From the NCBI GenBank assembly GCA_024275855.1, contig JAJRYL010000408.1, forward strand, positions 1 through 7,629: DNA of 7,629 nucleotides, given 5' to 3'. The number at the start of each line of letters is the position of its first letter. Within the stretch, counting starts at the first letter, position 1. The stretch is from Deltaproteobacteria bacterium (lineage in GTDB: Bacteria > Desulfobacterota > GWC2-55-46 > JADFVP01). Shown here one piece after another: positions 1-5,774 of this stretch. Both the position numbers and the translations under genes were made by a program. A model generated the notes under the pieces. It did not search any database and was not told the origin of the DNA. It saw only the letters and a list, made by a program, of their open reading frames with translations.

Positions 1-1032
1 ATGGTCTACTCGGCGAGTTCCATAATGGCGATGAACCGGTTCGGCGACGAATACTTTTTTGTAAAGAAGCACCTTGTCTTCGCGCTTGCCGGACTGCTTC
101 TTTTTGTCGTCGCCTCAAAGGTGCCGTACGGTATCTACCGTTACCTCGCCTACCCGGTGCTTATACTCGCCGCGGCGTTGCTGGTGCTGGTGCTCGTTCC
201 GGGTTTCGGGGTAAAGGCCGGTACGGCTGTCAGGTGGCTGAGGGTCGGGCCTATGACCTTTCAGCCCTCCGAGTTCGCAAAGATCGCAGTGGTCTTCTTT
301 CTCGCCTATTCGCTCGCAGGCAAGGGCGAGAAGATAAAGAGTTTTTCTCTCGGGTTTTTGCCTAACGTACTTATCCCCGGTGTGCTTATAGCTCTTGTTG
401 TCTACGAGCCGGATTTTGGCACAGGCGTCTTTATTACGATACTTGTCTTTTTAATGCTCCTGACCGCCGGTGTGCGCTTAAGGTACCTTTTCGGAACCGC
501 CCTTTTGGTTGTGCCCGTGCTGCTCGTTGTCGTAAGGAACTTCGACTATATGATTAGGCGGGTGCTGACGTATATGAACCCGTGGGCGGACCCGCTTGGC
601 GACGGGTTTCAGATGGTTCAGTCTTTTGTAGCTTTCGGTTCCGGCGGTTTAACGGGTTTAGGGCTCGGCGAGGGCAGGCAGAAGCTCTTTTACCTGCCGG
701 AGGCCCATACGGATTTTATACTCTCGGTTATAGGAGAGGAGCTTGGGTTTGTAGGTGTATTCGTTGTGGTGGCGCTTTACCTCGTTATACTTTACTGCGG
801 CATAAAGATAGCTATGAGGGCGAAGGACATGTACGGTACTTACCTTGCGCTTGGCATAACGTTTATGGTGGTTCTGCAGGCGGCGATAAATATGGCCGTT
901 GTGCTCGGGTTGCTGCCGCCAAAGGGCATGCCGCTGCCATTTATAAGTTATGGCGGTACGTCGCTCCTGATGAATATGGTTGCGATAGGAATACTGCTCA
1001 ATATCTATATCGTGGAGAATGATTCTCGATGA
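1..1032 (+). CDS. ftsW: FtsW, septal peptidoglycan polymerase (SEDS family), 5'-truncated by window
   Basis: FtsW is the SEDS-family glycosyltransferase that polymerises lipid II at the division septum with its partner class B PBP (FtsI). The 343 visible residues are strongly hydrophobic with about nine membrane segments. SEDS hallmarks are present: MVYSAS at the very start, FQPSEFAK near residue 90, EPDFGTG near 136, NPWADP near 194, YLPEAHTDFI with the catalytic-type Asp at residue 238 (the equivalent of E. coli D297), IGEELGFVG, and KGMPLPFISYGGTS near the end. The first visible ATG is almost certainly an internal Met: in homologues MVYSAS follows transmembrane helix 1, so some 20-40 residues and the true start lie upstream of base 1. 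The last codons overlap murG by ATGA. FtsW rather than RodA is inferred from the dcw context and the lack of other rod-shape genes. The family call is very secure. Confidence 0.96.
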   Translation: MVYSASSIMAMNRFGDEYFFVKKHLVFALAGLLLFVVASKVPYGIYRYLAYPVLILAAALLVLVLVPGFGVKAGTAVRWLRVGPMTFQPSEFAKIAVVFFLAYSLAGKGEKIKSFSLGFLPNVLIPGVLIALVVYEPDFGTGVFITILVFLMLLTAGVRLRYLFGTALLVVPVLLVVVRNFDYMIRRVLTYMNPWADPLGDGFQMVQSFVAFGSGGLTGLGLGEGRQKLFYLPEAHTDFILSVIGEELGFVGVFVVVALYLVILYCGIKIAMRAKDMYGTYLALGITFMVVLQAAINMAVVLGLLPPKGMPLPFISYGGTSLLMNMVAIGILLNIYIVENDSR

Positions 1033-2114
1033 GGCTTGTTATGGCGGGTGGCGGAACCGGCGGCCACCTCTTTCCGGCACTCGCTCTTGCTGAAGAGTTC
1101 AAGAGGGTCGAGCCGAAGGTAGAGATACTTTTTGTCGGCGGTAAGGGCGGGCTTGAAGAGACGGTAGTGCCGAAACACGGCTACCGCCTGAAACTTCTCA
1201 ATGTCTCCGGCGTTAAGAGAACACGCGGAATAAAAAGGCTCAAGGCGCTTTACAGGGCTATTAGAGGCACTATAAAAGCTGTAGGAATTTTAAGGCGGTT
1301 TAAACCCGACGGGGTTATAGGGTCCGGTTCCTACTCATCCGCTCCCGTTGTATTTGCAGCAAGGTTGCTCGGCATAAAGACCGCTATACTTGAGCAGAAC
1401 GCGTTGCCGGGGTTAACGAACAAGGTCTCCGGCAGGATTGTTGACAGAATATATATCGCTTTTGACGCCGCGCGGCAGTACTTTCCGCCGATGCGGACGG
1501 TGCTTACAGGCAACCCGATACGGCGCGACCTTTTAGTGCGTCTGCGGACGGGAAAGCGGCGGTCGCCGGGTTCTGCTTTTACCATCTTTGTCTTTGGCGG
1601 GTCGCAGGGAGCCAAGGCGATAAATGCCGCCTTTGTTGACGCGGCAGAGTTTTTAACCGACTTATGGAGCGGTTTCAGGGTAATACACCAGACCGGAGAG
1701 CAGGGGTACGAGCAGGTTAAAGAGGCGTACCAAAGAAAAAAATTGAAGGTAGAGGTACACCGCTTTATAGAAGATATGGCCACGGTGTACGGTGGGGCCG
1801 ACCTTGTAATATGCAGAGCGGGGGCAACCTCTATTGCCGAGATCACGGCCTTCGGGCTCGCCTCTATACTGGTGCCGTACCCTTTCGCGTCGGATAACCA
1901 TCAGGAGGTAAACGGGCGCAGTCTCGAAGAGGCCGGAGCAACGGTAATGATTACGCAGGACAGGCGTACCGGCAGGGTTATGGCCGACGCGGTCAGGGAG
2001 TTGTGTACAAAACCCGATAAGCTCGCGGAGGTCAGCGAAAAGGCGGCGAAGCTGGCGCGGCCCGAAGCGGCGGAAAAGATAGCTAAGGATTTTTTATTAC
2101 TGCTTGGCGAATAG
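1029..2114 (+). CDS. murG: MurG, UDP-GlcNAc:lipid I N-acetylglucosaminyltransferase
   Basis: MurG transfers GlcNAc from UDP-GlcNAc to lipid I on the inner face of the cytoplasmic membrane, making lipid II, the substrate of FtsW encoded just upstream. It has 361 residues, normal for the family, with two GT-B Rossmann domains. The N-terminal glycine-rich loop GGGTGGH is at residues 7-13, and the EQNALPGLTNK acceptor-side motif is near residue 120. The second glycine loop GGSQGA is at 190-195. The donor-binding stretch RAGATSIAE at 263-271 ends in the Glu that matches the ribose-binding Glu of E. coli MurG, and PYPFASDNHQ follows. One loop reads GSYSSAP where many homologues have GGYxSxP, a mild variant. 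The ATG overlaps the ftsW stop (ATGA). A GGAG at 1014-1017 lies 11 bases upstream, a long spacing, so translational coupling to ftsW is likely. Confidence 0.97.
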   Translation: MRLVMAGGGTGGHLFPALALAEEFKRVEPKVEILFVGGKGGLEETVVPKHGYRLKLLNVSGVKRTRGIKRLKALYRAIRGTIKAVGILRRFKPDGVIGSGSYSSAPVVFAARLLGIKTAILEQNALPGLTNKVSGRIVDRIYIAFDAARQYFPPMRTVLTGNPIRRDLLVRLRTGKRRSPGSAFTIFVFGGSQGAKAINAAFVDAAEFLTDLWSGFRVIHQTGEQGYEQVKEAYQRKKLKVEVHRFIEDMATVYGGADLVICRAGATSIAEITAFGLASILVPYPFASDNHQEVNGRSLEEAGATVMITQDRRTGRVMADAVRELCTKPDKLAEVSEKAAKLARPEAAEKIAKDFLLLLGE

Positions 2115-2133
2115 TATTGGTAGTAAATAGTTT

Positions 2134-2139
2134 TATAAT
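2134..2139 (+). promoter_or_regulatory. Candidate -10 box (TATAAT) upstream of murC
   Basis: A perfect sigma70-type TATAAT lies here, but the positions 16-18 bp upstream (around 2110-2117) carry no recognisable TTGACA-like hexamer, and there is no extended -10 TG. A related TAAAAT lies 79 bp downstream at 2213-2218, in step with the tandem repeat. If used, transcription would start near 2146, inside the left arm of the first hairpin. An internal promoter for murC and the genes after it is possible, but in such AT-rich sequence the hexamer may be chance. Confidence 0.25.
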
Positions 2140-2141
2140 CT

Positions 2142-2179
2142 CTCTGAGGCCGCAAGAGTTTTTTTAAATCGCTTCAGGG
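2142..2179 (+). other. Hairpin 1 of the murC leader (repeat copy 1)
   Basis: The left arm CTCTGAGGC (2142-2150) can pair with GCTTCAGGG (2171-2179). That gives nine pairs, including two G-U wobbles (2143/2178 and 2148/2173), around a 20-nt loop. The loop holds AAGAG followed by seven Ts. It occupies the same place in its repeat unit as hairpin 2. Because its loop is long and AT-rich, stability on its own is modest; the support comes from comparison with hairpin 2. Confidence 0.42.
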
Positions 2180-2201
2180 TGAGTAATTTTAAAAGAAGTA
2201 T

Positions 2202-2270
2202 ATGAGAGTTTTTAAAATAACCGTAAGGCGCGCTACTCTTTTTATATCGCTTTACGCTGAGAAGTTTTAG
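2202..2270 (+). CDS. Possible 22-residue leader ORF upstream of murC
   Basis: A short ORF starts at ATG 2202 and stops at TAG 2268-2270. Its product begins MRVFKITVRR, continues with a hydrophobic patch, and ends ISLYAEKF: a basic N-terminus with a short hydrophobic centre. An AAGAAG purine stretch at 2193-2198 lies only three bases before the ATG, closer than usual. The ORF runs through hairpin 2 and stops 25 bases before the murC start, so translating ribosomes would unfold that hairpin. I do not recognise the peptide, and an ORF this short in such sequence could be chance. Confidence 0.18.
   Translation: MRVFKITVRRATLFISLYAEKF
2222..2256 (+). other. Hairpin 2 of the murC leader (repeat copy 2)
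   Basis: The arms CGTAAGGCG (2222-2230) and CGCTTTACG (2248-2256) form nine pairs, with one G-U wobble (2227/2251), around a 17-nt loop. Compared with hairpin 1 at aligned positions, pair 2144/2177 C-G has become 2223/2255 G-C. Pair 2146/2175 G-C has become 2225/2253 A-U, and wobble 2143/2178 U-G has become 2222/2256 C-G. Both sides changed together in two pairs, which is what selection on a stem leaves behind. The hairpin ends 24 nt before the murC ribosome binding site. Its loop segment CTCTTT (2236-2241) is complementary to AAAGAG (2281-2286) in that site. Confidence 0.5.
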
Positions 2271-2280
2271 GAAAAGTATC

Positions 2281-2287
2281 AAAGAGG
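2281..2287 (+). promoter_or_regulatory. murC ribosome binding site
   Basis: AAAGAGG lies eight bases (TTTTTTAA) before ATG 2296, ideal spacing, and fixes the murC start. It sits at the right end of repeat copy 2. Its AAAGAG can pair with CTCTTT at 2236-2241 in the loop of hairpin 2. Confidence 0.75.
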
Positions 2288-2295
2288 TTTTTTAA

Positions 2296-3690
2296 ATGTA
2301 CAGAGGCCGTATTAAAAGGCTGCACTTTGTAGGCATCGGCGGGTCGGGCATGAACGGCATTGCCGAGGTGCTGCTCAATATGGGTTACGAGGTTACGGGT
2401 TCTGACCTTGCGGAGTCCGAGACGACGAGAAGGCTCAAGAGTTTTGGCGCCGCTATTTCTGTTGGCCACAAAAGAGGCAATATAAAAGAGGCGCAGTGCG
2501 TCGTTTACTCTTCAGCCGTAAAGATGGACAACCCTGAGCTGCAAGAGGCCACCTCAAGGCAGATCCCTATAATACCGAGGGCGGAAATGCTCGCCGAGCT
2601 GATGCGCCTTAAGTTCGGCATAGCCATAGCCGGCACCCACGGCAAGACTACGACAACCTCTATGGTAGCTTCTGTCTTAGCCGCCGCCGACATAGACCCC
2701 ACAGTTGTAACGGGTGGAAGGCTCAACAGCTTCGGGGCCAACGCCAGGCTCGGCACCAGCGATTTTTTAGTCGCCGAGGCGGACGAGTCAGACGGCAGTT
2801 TTTTAAAATTAGCCCCGACAATAGCGGTAGTCACCAATATAGACCGTGAACATATGGACCATTACTCCGGCATGGACGAGGTTAAAGAGTCCTTTACCGA
2901 CTTTATGAACAAGGTGCCCTTTTACGGCTGCGCCGTTATCTGCCTCGACCATCCGGTGCTTCAGTCGCTTATACCGTCTGTTACCAGGCGGCTGGTGACT
3001 TACGGCCTTAGCGCCCAGAGCGACGTTCACGCAAGCGACCTTAAGTTCGACCACATGGAGTCGAGCTTTACGCTCTGGTACGGAAACACAAAGGCAGGTT
3101 CTATCAAGTTGAATATGCCCGGCGAGCATAACGTCTATAACGCGCTCGCCTCTGTTGCCGTGGCAAAGGAGCTTGGTTTAGACTTTGCGCATATAGCAAA
3201 GGGGCTCGAAGAGTTCAGCGGTGTGCAGCGCAGGTTTCAGGTAATAGGAAAAGAGGCCGGAGTTACGGTTGTGGACGACTACGGCCACCACCCGGAAGAG
3301 ATAAAGGCGGTGCTCTCGGCAGCGAGCGCCGGTTGGGCGGAGCCGGTTACGGCAGTATTTCAGCCCCACAGGTATACGCGCACGCGAGACCTGTTCGACG
3401 ATTTTATACCGGTCTTTAACGCAGCCGCGCGCCTTGTGATAACCGACATCTACGCCGCCGGAGAGAGCGCGATAGAGGGTGTGGACGCGGAGGCGCTCTA
3501 CCGGTCGATAAAAGAGCACGGCCATAAAAACGTGGTCTATATAGCGTCGCTCTCCGATGTGCCGGAGTACCTCGATACCGTTGTCCGCTCAGAAGAGATG
3601 CTCTTGACGCTTGGCGCCGGAGACGTCTGGAAGGCGGGCAGGGAGTTTATGGAGATACTGAAATCGAGAGAGGTCTTAGAGGCAAGATGA
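2296..3690 (+). CDS. murC: MurC, UDP-N-acetylmuramate--L-alanine ligase
   Basis: MurC is the cytoplasmic ATP-dependent ligase that adds L-Ala to UDP-MurNAc, the product of MurB encoded next. It has 464 residues, typical of the family, with the three Mur-ligase domains in order. The N-terminal Rossmann-like UDP-binding domain carries GIGGSGMNGIAEV near residue 13. The central ATPase domain has the P-loop GTHGKTTTT at 113-121 (Lys117), then EADESDGSF, and NIDREHMDHY near residue 180. GEHNVYNALA follows near 276. The C-terminal domain has DDYGHHPEEI from about 327, with His331 and His332, and FQPHRYTRT near 355. The HxGKT and DDYGHHP signatures separate MurC from MurD, MurE and MurF. The start is set by the AAAGAGG site. 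The stop overlaps the ATG of a 21-codon ORF (ATGA at 3687-3690). All key residues are intact. Confidence 0.97.
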   Translation: MYRGRIKRLHFVGIGGSGMNGIAEVLLNMGYEVTGSDLAESETTRRLKSFGAAISVGHKRGNIKEAQCVVYSSAVKMDNPELQEATSRQIPIIPRAEMLAELMRLKFGIAIAGTHGKTTTTSMVASVLAAADIDPTVVTGGRLNSFGANARLGTSDFLVAEADESDGSFLKLAPTIAVVTNIDREHMDHYSGMDEVKESFTDFMNKVPFYGCAVICLDHPVLQSLIPSVTRRLVTYGLSAQSDVHASDLKFDHMESSFTLWYGNTKAGSIKLNMPGEHNVYNALASVAVAKELGLDFAHIAKGLEEFSGVQRRFQVIGKEAGVTVVDDYGHHPEEIKAVLSAASAGWAEPVTAVFQPHRYTRTRDLFDDFIPVFNAAARLVITDIYAAGESAIEGVDAEALYRSIKEHGHKNVVYIASLSDVPEYLDTVVRSEEMLLTLGAGDVWKAGREFMEILKSREVLEAR

Positions 3691-3752
3691 GTATAAACGA
3701 AGCCGGAACAGATACCGGCGCCTTAACACTGTACTTAAAACGGAGGCTCTGA
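3687..3752 (+). CDS. Possible 21-residue coupling ORF between murC and murB
   Basis: The ATG at 3687 overlaps the murC stop in an ATGA. The frame runs 21 codons, beginning MSINEAGTDT and ending YLKRRL, and stops at TGA 3750-3752, one base before the murB ATG. It spans the whole murC-murB spacer and reads through the murB ribosome binding site. This geometry, with start overlapping the upstream stop and stop abutting the downstream start, fits a translational coupling peptide. The product resembles nothing I know and may be incidental. A small 5-bp inverted repeat (GCCGG 3702-3706 with CCGGC 3715-3719) lies inside it. It is out of frame with murB by one base. Confidence 0.25.
   Translation: MSINEAGTDTGALTLYLKRRL
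3742..3746 (+). promoter_or_regulatory. murB ribosome binding site
   Basis: A strong GGAGG lies seven bases before ATG 3754 and settles the murB start. It is covered by the end of the 21-codon ORF at 3687-3752. Confidence 0.8.
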
Positions 3753-3753
3753 A

Positions 3754-4662
3754 ATGGGTACACAGTACTCGCTCTTTTTTATTCAGAGGTTCAAGGGCAA
3801 GGTGCTCTTTAATGTGCCCATGAGCGACCATACCTCTTTCGGAATCGGCGGGTCGGCCGACGTTATGGCCTTTCCGCAGGATGACGGCGACTTGAAAGAG
3901 CTGCTCAATTTTGCCGAGTCCAAGCGCTTTAAGTACTACGTGCTTGGCGGCGGCAGCAACGTATTGGTGCGCGACGGCGGTTTCAGGGGCATTGTTATGA
4001 ACATGGCCGACGGTTTTGGTGAGATCACGTGGATAGACGATACGAGGGCGGTTGTCGGGGTGGGTGTAAAACTTTCCAGGCTGCTTAACGAGTGCTTGAA
4101 GCGGGGGCTTGGCGGAGTAGAGTTTGTCGCTGGAATTCCCGGCACCGTTGGCGGGGCCGTTATCATGAATGCCGGAGCCTACGGCTTTGAGATGAAGAAC
4201 ACGGTAGAGGGCGTGGAGTTTGTAGGGCGCAAAGGCAAGCGCGGTTTTATGCCCTCGGCTGAAATCGGTTTTGAGTACAGAAAGAGCGACATGCCCAAAG
4301 GTACGGTCGCCGTACGCGTCCACATGTCTTTTACGAAGAAGGACCCGGAAGAGATGCGGGAGTTGATAGAGAGCTACAGGCACAGGCGCAAAGCGACGAG
4401 CATGGTCGGGTACCCTAATGCCGGTTCTATCTTTATGAACCCCGAGGGAAGGATAGCGGGCCGCCTTATAGACGAGGCCGGGCTTAAGGGTTTACGTTGC
4501 GGAGACGCGGTGGTTTCCGAGGTTCACGCCAACTATATAATCAATACCGGCAAGGCGACGGCGCACGATGTGCTCTCTTTAATGGCCACGATAAGAGACA
4601 GGGTCTATAGGAGTAAAGGCGTGCTGCTCGAACCGGAAATAAAGATAATCGGCGAGGTTTAA
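3754..4662 (+). CDS. murB: MurB, UDP-N-acetylenolpyruvoylglucosamine reductase
   Basis: MurB is the cytoplasmic FAD-dependent enzyme that reduces the enolpyruvyl group made by MurA, using NADPH, to give UDP-MurNAc for MurC. It has 302 residues, the size of the shorter class of MurB (E. coli MurB is about 340). The FAD-binding domain shows HTSFGIGGSAD at residues 26-36, LGGGSNVLVRDGGF near 65, and GIPGTVGGAVIMNAGAYG near 128. The substrate domain shows YRKSD with Arg176 (E. coli R159 equivalent), NAGSIFMNP with the proton-donor Ser225 (E. coli S229), and LEPEIKIIG with Glu295 (E. coli E325). The catalytic set is therefore complete. The start follows a strong GGAGG. A 54-bp spacer without clear signals separates it from ddl. 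Confidence 0.97.
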   Translation: MGTQYSLFFIQRFKGKVLFNVPMSDHTSFGIGGSADVMAFPQDDGDLKELLNFAESKRFKYYVLGGGSNVLVRDGGFRGIVMNMADGFGEITWIDDTRAVVGVGVKLSRLLNECLKRGLGGVEFVAGIPGTVGGAVIMNAGAYGFEMKNTVEGVEFVGRKGKRGFMPSAEIGFEYRKSDMPKGTVAVRVHMSFTKKDPEEMRELIESYRHRRKATSMVGYPNAGSIFMNPEGRIAGRLIDEAGLKGLRCGDAVVSEVHANYIINTGKATAHDVLSLMATIRDRVYRSKGVLLEPEIKIIGEV

Positions 4663-4716
4663 ACTTTTCGGCGCCCGTTGGTAAAAGTAAATCTTACGGA
4701 ATGGAAAAAGAGTTTT

Positions 4717-5655
4717 ATGGTCAATAAAAGTACAAAGGCCGCGGCGTCTTTTAAGAATAAGAAGATAGGGGTGCTGATGGGCGGGCTTTCCGAAGAGCGC
4801 GAGATCTCTTTAAAGACCGGTAAAGCGGTTGTAAGCGCGTTAAAGAGTATCGGTTACAACGCCGTGCCGATAGACGTTACCCCTAACGTAGCTTCTGTTT
4901 TAAGAAGAAAAAAGGTAGATGTGGCTTTTATAGCGCTGCACGGACGTTTCGGGGAAGACGGTTCTATACAGGGGCTGTTGGAGATTATGGGGGTTGCGTA
5001 TACCGGCAGCGGCGTGCGCGCGTCGAGCGTAGCGATGGATAAGCTCTTTAGTAAAAAGGTCTTCGAGAGCCGCTCTATTCCTACTCCGGCCTACTTCGAT
5101 TATAGGGACGGAGTAGCAATAAAAGGGATTAAACTTCCGTATGTTGTAAAACCTGGCTCGCAGGGTTCCGCCATAGGCGTAACAATTATCAGAAAGAAGA
5201 GCGAACTGGCCGGGGCCGTTAAGAAGGCTGCGCGTAATACCTCAACAGGGGTTTTGATAGAAGAGTACATAGAGGGCAGAGAGGTTACGGTAGGTATTTT
5301 AGACGGCATAACGCTTCCTGTTGTCGAGGTTGTTCCAAAGTCCGGCCTCTACGACTACGAGGCAAAGTATACGCCGGGACAGACCGAGTACTTAGCGCCC
5401 GCGCCTTTAAGCAAGCGGGTAACTGCCCGTGTGCGGAGCGTAGCGCTTGGCGCGTACAACGCGCTCGGTTGCGCCGGGGCGGCGAGGGTAGACGTTATGC
5501 TCGGTACCGGCCTCTCCCCGTACGTGCTTGAGGTAAATACCGTACCGGGGCTTACCGGTTTAAGCCTTCTTCCGATGGCGGCAGAGTGCGCCGGAATAGG
5601 CTACGAAGAGCTTGTAGAGAGGATGCTTTTTGGCGCCTCGGTTGGCAAGTGTTGA
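4717..5655 (+). CDS. ddl: Ddl, D-alanine--D-alanine ligase
   Basis: Ddl is an ATP-grasp ligase that joins two D-Ala molecules; MurF then adds the dipeptide to the precursor. From ATG 4717 it has 312 residues, normal for the family. Visible motifs are GVLMGGLSEEREISL near residue 18, ALHGRFGEDGSIQG near 73, and VKPGSQGSAIGV near 144. YDYEAKY follows with Tyr218, then Asp259, and LEVNTVPGLT with Glu272 and Asn274 as Mg2+ ligands. Tyr218 matches E. coli DdlB Tyr216; Phe there marks D-Ala-D-Lac ligases, so ordinary D-Ala-D-Ala product is expected. The frame stays open upstream to TTG 4678, which would add 13 residues. ATG 4717 is preferred because purine-rich GGAAAAAGAG precedes it, although the nearest AAGAG ends only four bases before the ATG. 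Confidence 0.95.
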   Translation: MVNKSTKAAASFKNKKIGVLMGGLSEEREISLKTGKAVVSALKSIGYNAVPIDVTPNVASVLRRKKVDVAFIALHGRFGEDGSIQGLLEIMGVAYTGSGVRASSVAMDKLFSKKVFESRSIPTPAYFDYRDGVAIKGIKLPYVVKPGSQGSAIGVTIIRKKSELAGAVKKAARNTSTGVLIEEYIEGREVTVGILDGITLPVVEVVPKSGLYDYEAKYTPGQTEYLAPAPLSKRVTARVRSVALGAYNALGCAGAARVDVMLGTGLSPYVLEVNTVPGLTGLSLLPMAAECAGIGYEELVERMLFGASVGKC

Positions 5656-5774
5656 GAAAGAGTCTTTGAATGCAAAGATTTAAAAAAGCGTAAAAGCAAA
5701 GTCTGGAAGTGAAAGTATTAAAAGATTGGTGTTTATACAAAAGTATAGAACGAACGCTGTTGAGGGTATCTGGC
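5656..5774 (+). other. AT-rich ddl-ftsQ spacer with a small hairpin
   Basis: This 119-bp gap is AT-rich. Just after the ddl stop, AGTCTTTG (5661-5668) can pair with CAAAGATT (5673-5680) around the 4-nt loop AATG, an 8-bp stem with one G-U. It is followed by TAAAAAA rather than a T-run, so it is not a standard terminator. Further on, TATAC (5734-5738) and GTATA (5743-5747) form a perfect inverted repeat around four As. TATACA and TATAGA hexamers resemble -10 boxes but no -35 is placed correctly. E. coli has promoters ahead of ftsQ, so an ftsQ promoter here is possible but not shown by the sequence. Confidence 0.5.
5762..5766 (+). promoter_or_regulatory. ftsQ ribosome binding site
   Basis: GAGGG lies eight bases before ATG 5775. 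It favours that start over the in-frame GTG at 5709, which has no clear Shine-Dalgarno sequence before it. Confidence 0.65.

Larger units (their letters stand above)
2115..2295 (+). other. AT-rich murG-murC intergenic region with tandem repeat
   Basis: This is the longest gap in the window: 181 bp with 58 G+C by hand count (about 32%), much more AT-rich than the flanking genes. It contains a perfect TATAAT, an imperfect tandem duplication of about 79 bp, two comparable hairpins, a 22-codon ORF, and the murC ribosome binding site at its right end. The other junctions in this cluster are overlaps or spacers of 1 to 119 bp. It does not end murG with a convincing terminator: the T7 run at 2159-2165 is preceded only by a 4-bp CTCT/AGAG stem. 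Confidence 0.9.
2145..2298 (+). repeat. Imperfect tandem duplication, about 79-bp unit, two copies
   Basis: Copy 1 spans 2145-2219 and copy 2 spans 2224-2298, and copy 2 ends at the murC ATG. The best block, 2166-2213 against 2244-2291, matches at 35 of 48 positions without gaps by hand count. Shared blocks in order are T(G/A)AGGC, a T-run, ATCGCTT, TGAG, TTTTA, AAGTAT and AGAG followed by Ts. Similarity may extend left, since AGTTTTATAAT at 2129-2139 resembles AGTTTTTAAAAT at 2207-2218. The murC ribosome binding site and start are the right end of copy 2, so copy 1 ends with a degenerate copy of the same leader (GAGAG, Ts, AAAATA). This looks like an old duplication of the murC leader, though shared AT-richness inflates the apparent match. 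Confidence 0.6.

Noticed and set aside
582..1022. 146-codon + strand frame inside ftsW
   Set aside because: It is an alternate frame of a well-supported membrane protein gene. Its composition is Arg/Gly-rich and not protein-like.
1014..1028. Fur-like box
   Set aside because: GAGAAT-G-ATTCTC resembles the 6-1-6 layout of Fur half-sites, but it differs in the GATAAT core, lies within coding sequence, and has no promoter nearby.
1448..1462. Third copy of the ATCGCTT repeat block inside murG
   Set aside because: ATATCGCTTTTGAC resembles the repeat over a few bases only, lies in conserved coding sequence, and lacks the pairing arm.
2141..2165. Factor-independent terminator after murG
   Set aside because: There is a run of seven Ts, but the hairpin directly before it is only a 4-bp CTCT/AGAG stem with a 9-nt loop, too weak to call.
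3676..4383. 235-codon minus-strand frame over murB
   Set aside because: It is a shadow of murB, with no independent ribosome binding site or domain signature noted.
4678..4716. TTG start adding 13 residues to Ddl
   Set aside because: It has a poor upstream ribosome binding site, and the extra residues lie outside the conserved Ddl fold. ATG 4717 has a purine-rich site just before it.
5709..5774. GTG start adding 22 residues to FtsQ
   Set aside because: There is no Shine-Dalgarno before 5709 and the segment is AT-rich like a spacer. ATG 5775 has GAGGG at eight bases and gives a typical FtsQ N-terminus.
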